Assembly: GCA_964434425.1 (NCBI GenBank) | Contig: CAYSVH010000007.1 | Coordinates: 78,865-142,864, forward strand | Direction of reading: 5' to 3' | From: CALMEC01 sp964434425 | GTDB taxonomy: Bacteria > Actinomycetota > Thermoleophilia > Miltoncostaeales > Miltoncostaeaceae | DNA: 64,000 bases | In this document: one piece after another, positions 49,986-57,515 of the stretch | How the letters are laid out: every line of letters starts with the position of its first letter | Position numbering within the stretch: the first letter of the stretch is position 1 | Made by a program: the position numbers and the translations under genes | Notes under the pieces: generated by a model | Seen by the model: only the letters and a program-made list of their open reading frames with translations | Databases searched by the model: none | Told to the model about the DNA's origin: nothing

Positions 49986-51716
49986 TCAGCTGACGTCGAC
50001 GTGCACCAGGTCGACCTGCGTCGTCAGGGTGCTGGAGGCGGCCGGCACGATCGTGAGCCGCAGTCGCAGCCTCGTGGCGTTGGACGGCGTCGCGAAGCCC
50101 AGCGATGTGAGGTCCACGGTCGAGATGGTCTGCGTGTTGGCCGAGGTGGGGGTCGTCATCGGGAAGGAGGTCCAGGTGGCTCCCTCGTCGTTGGAGGCGA
50201 AGAGGATGAAGCGTGACCCCGCCGGCGCGTTCGTCGTGCGGTAGGCCAGGCGGGCGACGACCGAGGAGATGCCGGTGCTGGGCGCCAGGTTCGGCGTGAC
50301 CGGGGTGAACTCGATGTGTCCCGGCAGTGCCTCCGACCATGTGGCGCCGCCGTTCTTCGTGATCAGCGCGGCGGGCGTCGTCGAACCGGTCAGGCAGTGG
50401 GTCTCGTCGATGCACGACAGCGCGTAGTAGATCCCCTCAGGGACGGTCAGCGATGTCCACGACGCACCTCCGTCGGTGGTCTTCGCGACACCGCCGGACC
50501 CGGCGAGATACCCGATCCCCGAGTTGAACATCCGCATCCGCCAGAGCGAATCGGTGGTACCCGAGGTGCCGGCGCTCCAGGTGGTTCCGCCGTTGGTCGT
50601 GACGCGCATGACGCCGTTCTCGCCCACCGCCCAGCACCGGTTCGCGTCGCGGCAGGTGATCGCCTGCAGCCGTGCAGACGTTCCGCTGGTCTGCGCGGTC
50701 CAGGTGTTGCCGGTGTCCGTCGTCTTCAGGATCGTCCCGCCGCTGCCCGCGGTATAACAGGTCGTCACCGAAACGCATTCGATGTCGAAGAGCTGCGGGC
50801 CTCCGCTCGTGGTGGTCCGGCGCGTCCAGGACGTACCGTTGGTCGTGTTGACGACCGTGCGGTTGTTGCCGACGGCGATGCACGTCGTCTCTCCTGGGCA
50901 GGTCAGATCCCAGAGGTTCTCGGTGGTGTTGCTGGTCTGGGTCGCCCAGCTCGTGCCGCCGTTGAGCGACCGGATGATCCGACCGCCCTGCCCCACGGCC
51001 CAGCCGCGGTCGGTCGACGTGAATGCGACCTGCTCGAACGTGGTGCTCGCGGTGGCGGCCGGCGTGGAGTACCGCGTCCAGTTCCCACCGTCGTAGAACG
51101 AGACGCTGCCGGTTCCGGTGATCCATGCGTGCGTTGTGTCGAGATAGAAGGCTCCGGCCACGTACTGGGGGCTGGTCGGCCAGGTCGTGGGCTGAAAGTA
51201 GGTGTTCGCGGCGTAGGTGCCCTCCGCGGTCGCCGTGGCGTTGACCTGTGCGGTCGTGAGGGGTGTCGGCGTGGCCGAGCCCACCGCCTGCGAACCGGAT
51301 GCCATCCGCAGCGAGTGGCTCGACCAGACCGGCGTCTCGGCGGTCCATGTTCCCGCGACCGACTGCACCCGGTAGTAGTTGTCGGCGTTGTACGTGCCAC
51401 CGGTGTGGTTGTAGGCCGTCGCGTTCGCGGCGAGGGTCTGGAGGGTGGTCCAGGGGCCGGTGGCGGTCGTGCCGCGCTGGACACGCAGCGAGGTCACGCC
51501 GGCCGGCGGGGCGGTCCACGTGAGGTTCACCTGGCCGGCGTTCGCACCCGTGGCGTTCGGGTGTGTGCTCGCCATTCCGGAGGCGGCGGCGACGGTGGCG
51601 GACGAGACGGTTCCCGTCACGGTGACACCGGACGTCCATGCGGCGCCGGCGATGCCGGCTCCGATCCCGCCGAGCGCGGCGACACTCGCGAGAAGTGTGC
51701 GGATGCGGCGGCCCAT
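49986..51716 (-). CDS. Exported FnIII/beta-propeller protein with paired cysteines
   Basis: The 576-residue protein starts with an export signal (IRTLLASVAALGGIGAGIAG, then AAWTSGVTVTG) resembling SipW-type signals of TasA relatives. An FnIII-like domain (about 55-130) is followed by a Ycf48/BNR-type beta-propeller (about 190-470) with repeated NGGTxW and AVGxxG turns. Four blades carry C-X5-C pairs (TCPGETTC, ECVSVTTC, TCRDANRC, SCIDETHC). A beta-sandwich forms the C-terminus. It is the last gene of the SipW operon, coupled by TGATG. Probably surface or matrix located; partner unknown. Confidence 0.7.
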   Translation of the reverse strand: MGRRIRTLLASVAALGGIGAGIAGAAWTSGVTVTGTVSSATVAAASGMASTHPNATGANAGQVNLTWTAPPAGVTSLRVQRGTTATGPWTTLQTLAANATAYNHTGGTYNADNYYRVQSVAGTWTAETPVWSSHSLRMASGSQAVGSATPTPLTTAQVNATATAEGTYAANTYFQPTTWPTSPQYVAGAFYLDTTHAWITGTGSVSFYDGGNWTRYSTPAATASTTFEQVAFTSTDRGWAVGQGGRIIRSLNGGTSWATQTSNTTENLWDLTCPGETTCIAVGNNRTVVNTTNGTSWTRRTTTSGGPQLFDIECVSVTTCYTAGSGGTILKTTDTGNTWTAQTSGTSARLQAITCRDANRCWAVGENGVMRVTTNGGTTWSAGTSGTTDSLWRMRMFNSGIGYLAGSGGVAKTTDGGASWTSLTVPEGIYYALSCIDETHCLTGSTTPAALITKNGGATWSEALPGHIEFTPVTPNLAPSTGISSVVARLAYRTTNAPAGSRFILFASNDEGATWTSFPMTTPTSANTQTISTVDLTSLGFATPSNATRLRLRLTIVPAASSTLTTQVDLVHVDVS

Positions 51717-52486
51717 CAGCGGACCCCCGGAGTGCCGAATCGCGGGATCAGGACGACGCTCCTGCCCTGCAGGTCGTTGCCGGCGGTCACCGGGAGCGAC
51801 GTGGTGATGCGGATGTGCATCCGTCCCCGCGGCGCGATCTTCGGGACCCGGCGCTGGACACCGCGGACCGGCAGCTTCAGGTTCGCATGGAGCACGACCG
51901 GACGGATGCGCTTGTTGACGACGCGCGTGCGGTACTTCCCGTTCTTCATGCGGGTGCGGACCTTGACCCGGATGCGGGTGGGGCAGGCGAACGTGGTCCT
52001 GGAGGTCCGCTTCCAGGGCACGGGACAGGCCTCGACGCGCACGCGCAGCCCGGCGCGGTTGGTCACCAGGGAGGAGGGCGCGGGGCGCAGGCGTGTCTGG
52101 CAGCGGGTGATCCGCCGGATCTTCTTGTTCTTGAGCCTCTTCTTGGTCACGACGCAGCGGCGTGCCCACTCGTAGCCGGCGGGGGTCGCCTTGCCCTTCG
52201 GGGCCCTGACACGTGTCCCGGCGATCTTCGGCGGCCTTTCGGTCATCTCGAACCGGAGGCGGGTCACGGCGCGCTTGCTCGTGTTCGTCAGAATGACGAC
52301 GCGCTGCATCCGGTCGCCGGGGACGACGTTGTTCACCTTCACGGTCGGCGTGATGGAACGGGGCTTGAGCGTCGGCTTCGACCTCTTGAGGGTGCCGCTC
52401 TTTGCGGCGACCCCGACGGTTCCCCCTCCGATGACGAGGATCGCGATGAGGCTGAGGATCAGCCGACGGCGGAGTGTGCCGCTCAT
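51716..52486 (-). CDS. Basic TasA-like paralogue in the SipW operon
   Basis: The 256-residue exported protein has one N-terminal hydrophobic segment and a core matching its TasA-like neighbour (53186-53764). NNVVPGDRMQRVVILTN aligns with NGVVPGDTIDRTVTIKN, EACPVPW...TTFAC with DACPTAW...TALTC, and APRGRMHIRI...LPVTAGNDLQG with APNGESHLRV...LPGSAGNDAQG. Two insertions (about 82-145 and 170-205) are packed with Arg and Lys and add a further Cys pair (C111, C129). Overlaps the signal peptidase stop (ATGA). The very basic insert suggests binding to acidic polymers such as DNA or teichoic acids; inference. Confidence 0.65.
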   Translation of the reverse strand: MSGTLRRRLILSLIAILVIGGGTVGVAAKSGTLKRSKPTLKPRSITPTVKVNNVVPGDRMQRVVILTNTSKRAVTRLRFEMTERPPKIAGTRVRAPKGKATPAGYEWARRCVVTKKRLKNKKIRRITRCQTRLRPAPSSLVTNRAGLRVRVEACPVPWKRTSRTTFACPTRIRVKVRTRMKNGKYRTRVVNKRIRPVVLHANLKLPVRGVQRRVPKIAPRGRMHIRITTSLPVTAGNDLQGRSVVLIPRFGTPGVR

Positions 52487-53157
52487 GCGTGCGCTCCGCG
52501 GGACGGCCGGACGACCGGCCTCCAGATGTGCCACAGGATGAGGACGAGCAGGAGCATCGGCACGATCGCCGTGGCGACCAGGCGGACGACCGGCGTCTGC
52601 AGCCAGATCAGCCCGAGACCGATCTTCGGGATCGAACGCTCCACGCGGTGGACGGTTCCGTTCCCGTCCAGGCGGACGGCGCCCCAGGAGTCCTCGGCTT
52701 CGTTGGCGTCGCCCTTCGTGCGGACGACGGGGTGATCGCCGGCCTCGGTGAGTGCGGTGATCCGGTGCGTCACCGACGGACGCTCGTCGGTCGGTGCGGT
52801 GAACGTGATGACGTCACCCACCTTCAGATCTCGTGCCGCGGTGGGGGTCGTGACGACGATGTCGCCCGCCTGCCAGTGCGGCTTCATGCTGTCGGACAGC
52901 ACGGTCGACACGCGGTAGGCGCCGGTGCGCGGCCCGAGCGCGACGAGTGCGAACACGATGATCGCGAGGACGAGGGCGGTCCAGGTGAGGATCGCCAGGA
53001 TCCCCCGTCCGTCGACGGCGCCCCGGAACGTGGGCATCGCCGGCACGGGCACCCGACGGCGCGGTGGCCGCGGACTCGGTGCGGGCACCCGCGCCGGGGG
53101 AAGGGCGCTGTGGCCGCTTTCCCCGGTGCGTGGGACCGTTCGATCGGATTCGGACAT
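52483..53157 (-). CDS. sipW: SipW-type (ER-type) signal peptidase I
   Basis: This S26B signal peptidase of 224 residues has a long Pro/Arg-rich N-terminus and an anchor helix (ILAILTWTALVLAIIVFALVAL). The catalytic Ser90 is in VLSDSMKPHWQAGDIVV. A His (His131, VTHRITAL) stands where Lys serves in bacterial LepB, as in SipW and eukaryotic SEC11. The conserved box TKGDANEAED follows, then a C-terminal membrane helix. SipW enzymes process TasA/camelysin-type proteins; both neighbours are of that type. It begins 28 nt after the TasA-like gene. Confidence 0.88.
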   Translation of the reverse strand: MSESDRTVPRTGESGHSALPPARVPAPSPRPPRRRVPVPAMPTFRGAVDGRGILAILTWTALVLAIIVFALVALGPRTGAYRVSTVLSDSMKPHWQAGDIVVTTPTAARDLKVGDVITFTAPTDERPSVTHRITALTEAGDHPVVRTKGDANEAEDSWGAVRLDGNGTVHRVERSIPKIGLGLIWLQTPVVRLVATAIVPMLLLVLILWHIWRPVVRPSRGAHA

Positions 53158-53185
53158 CGTGTCGCGGATGGCGGGGAGCGCCGTA

Positions 53186-53764
53186 CTACTTGGCCGTCCC
53201 GGCGATCTGGTTGCCGGTGAACGTGTAGCTGATCGACGACGACAGGCCCTGGGCGTCGTTGCCGGCGGAGCCCGGGAGGGCGATCCGAACGCGCAGGTGC
53301 GACTCGCCGTTGGGCGCGAGGGCCGCCAGGCCGGCGAGGTCCATCGTGCGGGCGACGGTGCCGGAGGGAACGACGTTCGTCGCACCGGCGCACGTGAGCG
53401 CCGTTCCGGGGGCTCCGCTCCACGCCGTAGGACACGCGTCGATCTGCATCGTGAGGTGGGACGTGAGGCCACCGGTGCCGGCGCTCACGAGGCCGATCGA
53501 CCCGAAGGCCGACGAGCCGCTGTTCTTGATGGTCACCGTGCGATCGATGGTGTCGCCGGGGACCACGCCGTTGGCGGCCATCGAGAAGGTGTCACCCTCG
53601 TTCGTGAGGTTCAGGGTGGCGCTGCTCACGGTCTGCGGACCGGCCGCGACCGTCGAGGTGAAGGCCGAGTAGGTGCCGAGGCCGCCGAGAATCCCCAGGG
53701 CGCCGACGACGCCGACGGTGGCGAGGATCCGGCGCGAGTTGCCGGAGGACTTCCGTGTTGACAT
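53186..53764 (-). CDS. TasA/camelysin-like SipW-dependent exported protein
   Basis: The 192-residue protein has a SipW-type signal (RRILATVGVVGALGILGGLG followed by TYSAFTST, the usual TyAxFtDt pattern). A compact beta-sandwich follows (VVPGDTIDRTVTIKNSGSS). Cys111 and Cys125 probably form a disulfide. TasA/CalY proteins form matrix fibres or surface coats; this member is the short camelysin size. AAAGGA precedes the ATG. It is the first gene of a four-gene operon with the peptidase, a basic paralogue and a propeller protein. It lacks a zinc-protease motif, so proteolysis is unlikely. Confidence 0.8.
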   Translation of the reverse strand: MSTRKSSGNSRRILATVGVVGALGILGGLGTYSAFTSTVAAGPQTVSSATLNLTNEGDTFSMAANGVVPGDTIDRTVTIKNSGSSAFGSIGLVSAGTGGLTSHLTMQIDACPTAWSGAPGTALTCAGATNVVPSGTVARTMDLAGLAALAPNGESHLRVRIALPGSAGNDAQGLSSSISYTFTGNQIAGTAK

Positions 53765-53982
53765 GAATCCGATTCCTTTCGAGCGCCGGGACCGCGGGGC
53801 TCCGGCGTGTGGTGACGTGCTTCTCTCATCGGCACGAGGGACTCCCCCTTGAAGAGACCTGCGGGGATCACAGCCGCCCGCGACGCCGTTCTCGCCCCGT
53901 GGGGACCGGTCCCGGTGGCCCGCTCGAACCCGGGGCCGCCAAAAGGTGGCAATCACCACTCGATTTATGAGAAAATGGACGC

Positions 53983-54699
53983 ATGACACCGGATCTCGTC
54001 CATCCCCACCTTCCACGGTACGCGCAGGCGGTGACCGGGCTTCTCTGCATCGTGGCGCTCGTCACCCGGAGTCCCTGGGTGATCGTCGCCGCCGTCGTAC
54101 TGGTGGTCGTCGCGCTGGTGCGGCCGCGCCTGTCGCCTGTCGCCGCCGTCTTCCGGGCCGTGGCGCGTCCGGCCACCGACCTCGAACCCGTCGCGCCCGT
54201 GCGCTTCTCGCAGATGCTGGCGGTGGTCTTCCTCACGGTGGCGCTCGCGCTCATCGTCGGAGGGGCGGACCTCGCCGGCTGGATCGTCGTCGCCGCCGTC
54301 GCGGCCATCGCGATGGTTTCGGCGGTCACGGGATTCTGCATCGGGTGCGCCGTCTACCGGCTGGTGCTGCGGGGACGCTCGGCGGGCGGGGACGTGCGTG
54401 CGCTGATCGGGCTGACGGGTCCCGGTCCGTGGATGGTCGTCCTCACCGCTCCCGGATGCACCCGGTGCGAGCCGGTCGCCCGCCTGGCGGAGAACGCCGC
54501 GGGTGACGAGGCTGTGGTGCGCGTGGATCTCTCCCGCACCCCTTCGGCCGCACGCCTGCCGGTCGCGTCGGTCCCGGCGCTTCTCGTCGTGGATGCGGAC
54601 GGACGGGTCGCGGGCACGGCGGCGGGGCGCCTGAATCCCGACGACATCACGCGCTTCGTCGAGCACGCCGGTTTCGCCGCGGCGCCGGTCGCGGCCTGA
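53983..54699 (+). CDS. DUF4395 membrane domain fused to thioredoxin
   Basis: The 238-residue protein has an N-terminal DUF4395 domain: four hydrophobic segments, VRFSQMLAVVFLTVALAL, ending VTGFCIGCAVYRL (Cys119, Cys122). A thioredoxin fold follows with active-site APGCTRC (Cys159, Cys162) and cis-Pro region ASVPALLVVDADGRV. It is probably a membrane thiol-disulfide enzyme. It diverges from the TasA-like operon, whose products carry Cys pairs, so it may oxidise or repair them; that link is inferred from position. A GAAAAT hexamer lies 6 nt before the ATG. Confidence 0.8.
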   Translation: MTPDLVHPHLPRYAQAVTGLLCIVALVTRSPWVIVAAVVLVVVALVRPRLSPVAAVFRAVARPATDLEPVAPVRFSQMLAVVFLTVALALIVGGADLAGWIVVAAVAAIAMVSAVTGFCIGCAVYRLVLRGRSAGGDVRALIGLTGPGPWMVVLTAPGCTRCEPVARLAENAAGDEAVVRVDLSRTPSAARLPVASVPALLVVDADGRVAGTAAGRLNPDDITRFVEHAGFAAAPVAA

Positions 54700-54833
54700 C
54701 CCCGAGTGACGGGTGACGTCCGCGGCAGCGGGCGTGGTCCGCGGTCCATCGTGCGGTGCGGGCCGTTTCTCCCGGAATCTCCGCGCCGGGAACCTTCGCA
54801 TGCCAACGGTCGTCCTGAGGCGTGCGAACCGAC

Positions 54834-54839
54834 TACACT
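54834..54839 (+). promoter_or_regulatory. -10 hexamer upstream of rpsA
   Basis: TACACT would start transcription near 54846, giving a leader of about 55 nt that includes a GGCC hairpin (54849-54864) before the ribosome site GAAGGAAA (54882-54889). Confidence 0.45.
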
Positions 54840-54901
54840 TCGACGACCGGCCACTCATCGGCCGGTTCATGTCCACCATTCCGAAGGAAACCCTCGAAGC
54901 C

Positions 54902-56230
54902 ATGTCAACAACCGACGACCCCATCCGCACGCTCGACGGCCCCGAGTACGTCGAGGTTGATGGGAAGATGATTCCCAACTACGACCTCACCTTCCCCACG
55001 TTCGAGGAGGGAGACGTCGTCACCGGGCGGGTCGTCCGGATCGACAAGGACGAGGTCCTCGTCGACATCGGATACAAGAGCGAAGGGGTCATTCCCTCAA
55101 ACGAACTCTCCATTCGCAAGAGCGTCAACCCCGCGGACGAGGTTGAGCTCGGCGAGGAGGTCGATGCGCTCGTCCTCCAGAAGGAGGACCAGGAGGGTCG
55201 CCTGATCCTCTCCAAGAAGCGCGCCCGTTTCGAGCGCGCCTGGAAGCGCATCGAGGAAGCGGCCAACAACAGCGAGATGGTCACCGGCAAGGTCATCGAG
55301 GTCGTCAAGGGTGGACTCATCCTGGACCTCGGCGTCCGCGGCTTCCTTCCCGCATCCCTCGTCGACATCCGCCGCGTGCAGGATCTCGACGAGTTCATGG
55401 GCCGCGAGCTCGAGTGCAAGGTCATCGAGCTCAACCGCAGCCGTAACAACGTGGTCCTGTCGCGTCGCGCCGTCATCGAGGACGAGCGCCGCGAGGTCCG
55501 TCAGAAGATCCTCGACGAGCTCCAGCCCGGTGCCGTCGTCGAGGGTGTCATCTCCAACATCGTCGACTTCGGTGCCTTCGTCGACCTGGAGGGCATCGAC
55601 GGTCTCATCCACATCTCCGAGCTGTCGTGGACGCACGTCAACCACCCCAGCGAGGTGCTGGCCATCGGCGACAGCGTCGAGGTCAAGGTGCTCGACATCG
55701 ACCGCGACCGCCAGCGCATCAGCCTCGGTCTCAAGCAGACCCAGGCCGACCCGTGGCAGAGCGTCGTCGAGGCGTACCAGGTGGGCGACGTCGTGGCCGG
55801 AAAGGTCACCAAGGTCGTCACCTTCGGCGCCTTCGTCGAGATCCACGCCGGTGTGGAGGGTCTCGTCCACATCTCGGAGCTCGCCGACCACCACGTGGAG
55901 AACCCGCGCGAGGTCGTGCAGCCCGACCAGGAGGTCGCCGTCCGCATCATCGAGATCGACGGCGAGCGTCGTCGTCTGTCCCTGTCGCTGAAGCGCGCCG
56001 CGGACGTCTCGCTGGACGAGGACGCCAACTACGAGACGGTGTACTCCGACTCGGATGCCCAGCCCGCCGCTGAAGCGGAGGCAGAGGCACCCGCCGCCGA
56101 GGCGACGGAGACCGCTGAGGCTGAGGCGTCCACCGCGGAGGCCACCGAGGCGGCGCCCGCGGCCGAGGCACCTGCCGAGGCTGCTCTGGCCGAGGAGGCC
56201 CCCGAAGCCGCCGATGGCGGCGAGGCCTAG
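54902..56230 (+). CDS. rpsA: 30S ribosomal protein S1
   Basis: S1 helps mRNA load onto the 30S subunit. The 442-residue protein has four S1/OB domains (starting FEEGDVVTGRVV, EMVTGKVIEVV, PGAVVEGVISNIVDFGAFVD, VGDVVAGKVTKVVTFGAFVE), two fewer than in E. coli but normal for actinobacteria. A long Ala/Glu-rich acidic tail follows. I choose ATG 54902 because GAAGGAAA precedes it; ATG 54869 is possible. The 3' end overlaps coaE by 17 nt, the usual actinobacterial pairing. Confidence 0.95.
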   Translation: MSTTDDPIRTLDGPEYVEVDGKMIPNYDLTFPTFEEGDVVTGRVVRIDKDEVLVDIGYKSEGVIPSNELSIRKSVNPADEVELGEEVDALVLQKEDQEGRLILSKKRARFERAWKRIEEAANNSEMVTGKVIEVVKGGLILDLGVRGFLPASLVDIRRVQDLDEFMGRELECKVIELNRSRNNVVLSRRAVIEDERREVRQKILDELQPGAVVEGVISNIVDFGAFVDLEGIDGLIHISELSWTHVNHPSEVLAIGDSVEVKVLDIDRDRQRISLGLKQTQADPWQSVVEAYQVGDVVAGKVTKVVTFGAFVEIHAGVEGLVHISELADHHVENPREVVQPDQEVAVRIIEIDGERRRLSLSLKRAADVSLDEDANYETVYSDSDAQPAAEAEAEAPAAEATETAEAEASTAEATEAAPAAEAPAEAALAEEAPEAADGGEA

Positions 56231-56843
56231 TTCACCGAACGCCGCCGGCAAGCCCCGCGTTCTGGGGCTCACCGGCGGCATCGGCTCCGGCAAGTCGGCC
56301 GCTCTCGAGGCGTTCTCGCGTCTGGGGGCGGCCGTTCTGTCGAGCGACGCGGTGGTGCACGCGTGCTACGAGGATCCGGAGATCGTCGCCCGGGTTCGTG
56401 AGCGCTTCGGCGACGACGTCATCGCGACCGATGGTTCCGTCGACCGGCCACGGCTCGGTGAGGCGATCTTCGGCGACGACGATGCCCGCCGATTCCTCGA
56501 GGGGCTGATCCATCCGCGCGTCGGCCTCGCCCGTGAGCGCTGGCGCGAACAGGAGTCGGCCCGTGACCCGAGGCCACCGCTCCTGGTCTGCGAGGTGCCG
56601 CTGCTGTTCGAGGTGGGTCTCGAGAACACGTTCGACGCGGTGGTCACCGTGACGGCATCGGAGGACGTCCGCCGACGCCGGGTGGAGGAGCGGGGTCAGG
56701 ACTTCGACGCGCGGCGCGGTACGCAGATGCCGGAGGACGAGAAGATCGCGCGTTCGCACGAGCACTACGTCAACGACGGCGATCTGGACGACCTGGCCGC
56801 CTGGGCGCGCGCGGTCTTCGACCGCTACGCCGTGGACGGCTGA
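56214..56843 (+). CDS. coaE: Dephospho-CoA kinase
   Basis: CoaE phosphorylates dephospho-CoA in the last step of CoA synthesis. The 209-residue protein has the P-loop LGLTGGIGSGKSAAL, LSSDAVVHACYEDP, LIHPRVGLARERW, VCEVPLLFEVGLENTFD and the lid-like RRRRVEERGQDFDARRGTQMP. Complete single-domain form. It starts within the rpsA 3' end and ends before a strong hairpin. Confidence 0.95.
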   Translation: MAARPSSPNAAGKPRVLGLTGGIGSGKSAALEAFSRLGAAVLSSDAVVHACYEDPEIVARVRERFGDDVIATDGSVDRPRLGEAIFGDDDARRFLEGLIHPRVGLARERWREQESARDPRPPLLVCEVPLLFEVGLENTFDAVVTVTASEDVRRRRVEERGQDFDARRGTQMPEDEKIARSHEHYVNDGDLDDLAAWARAVFDRYAVDG

Positions 56844-56904
56844 GGAGTCCGGTCCTCAGCCCCGGGGCGACGGTCGTGGGTGATCCTCGCCGAGTGGCGC
56901 TCGA

Positions 56905-56937
56905 TGGTTGATTCCACGATTCCCGTGGAATCAACCA
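56905..56937. terminator. 14-bp hairpin between coaE and the glyoxalase gene
   Basis: TGGTTGATTCCACG (56905-56918) pairs with CGTGGAATCAACCA (56924-56937) around ATTCC, immediately before the stop of the convergent gene. Probably bidirectional. Related to the hairpin at 44756-44791. Confidence 0.7.
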
Positions 56938-56939
56938 GT

Positions 56940-57344
56940 CTAGGCGTCGAACTCGTCGTCCGGGTTCTTCGTCAGAAGCTCGATCCGGTAGCCGTCGGGG
57001 TCGGTCACGAAACAGATGGACGGTCCGCCGGGGTAGGGCTGGTACGGCTCCTTCTCGGGTGTGATCCCCGCTGCGGCGAGACGTGCCAGTTCGGCGGACA
57101 TGTCGTTCACGGTGAGGGCCAGGTGGCCGAAGCCCGTACCGACGTCGTACGGCTCGGTGCGTCCGTCGTTCACGGTCAGCTCCAGCCGGCCGCCGTCTCC
57201 GGGGAGGGCGAGGAAGATGACGGTGGCGGTGTCTCCGCCCACGCGCTGTCGGCCTCGCTCGGTGAATCCCAGGGCGGAGTAGAAGCGCAGGGATCGTTCC
57301 TCGTCGAGCACGCGGACCATGGTGTGGATGAGCGCCGTGGCCAT
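56940..57344 (-). CDS. Glyoxalase I-like (lactoylglutathione lyase family) protein
   Basis: The 134-residue vicinal-oxygen-chelate protein has two beta-alpha-beta-beta-beta units and the four metal ligands expected for glyoxalase I: His in ALIHTMVRV, Glu in GRLELTV, His in FGHLALTV, Glu in YRIELL. The FYSALGFTERGRQR segment is typical. Actinobacteria lack glutathione, so the thiol cofactor may be mycothiol or another. AAGGAG lies 6 nt before the ATG. Confidence 0.88.
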   Translation of the reverse strand: MATALIHTMVRVLDEERSLRFYSALGFTERGRQRVGGDTATVIFLALPGDGGRLELTVNDGRTEPYDVGTGFGHLALTVNDMSAELARLAAAGITPEKEPYQPYPGGPSICFVTDPDGYRIELLTKNPDDEFDA

Positions 57345-57488
57345 GGAGGCTCCTTTCGGGGAGAGGTCAGGTCGTCGCTGTGTTCTGCCGATGATCTCAT
57401 GGGTGGCCCGACGGTAGGGGTGTGCCGTCGAGCCTCCCGCACGATCCGGGACGCCGGCGATCCTCGGGAACGACGGCGGGGTCACCCG

Positions 57489-57502
57489 CGAACATCTGTT
57501 CG
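57489..57502. promoter_or_regulatory. LexA (SOS) box at uvrB
   Basis: CGAAC-ATCT-GTTCG matches GAAC-N4-GTTC perfectly and ends one base before the uvrB -10. uvrB is a known SOS gene in many bacteria, which supports this motif as the local LexA site. Confidence 0.85.
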
Positions 57503-57503
57503 G

Positions 57504-57509
57504 TAGAAT
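57504..57509 (+). promoter_or_regulatory. -10 hexamer of a leaderless uvrB promoter
   Basis: TAGAAT ends 6 nt before the uvrB ATG with no ribosome site between; the LexA box abuts it upstream. Confidence 0.6.
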
Positions 57510-57515
57510 CGCCGG

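Noticed and set aside
53186..53764. Camelysin-type metalloprotease activity
   Set aside because: No HExxH or other metal-binding motif is seen; only the fold and signal resemble the family.
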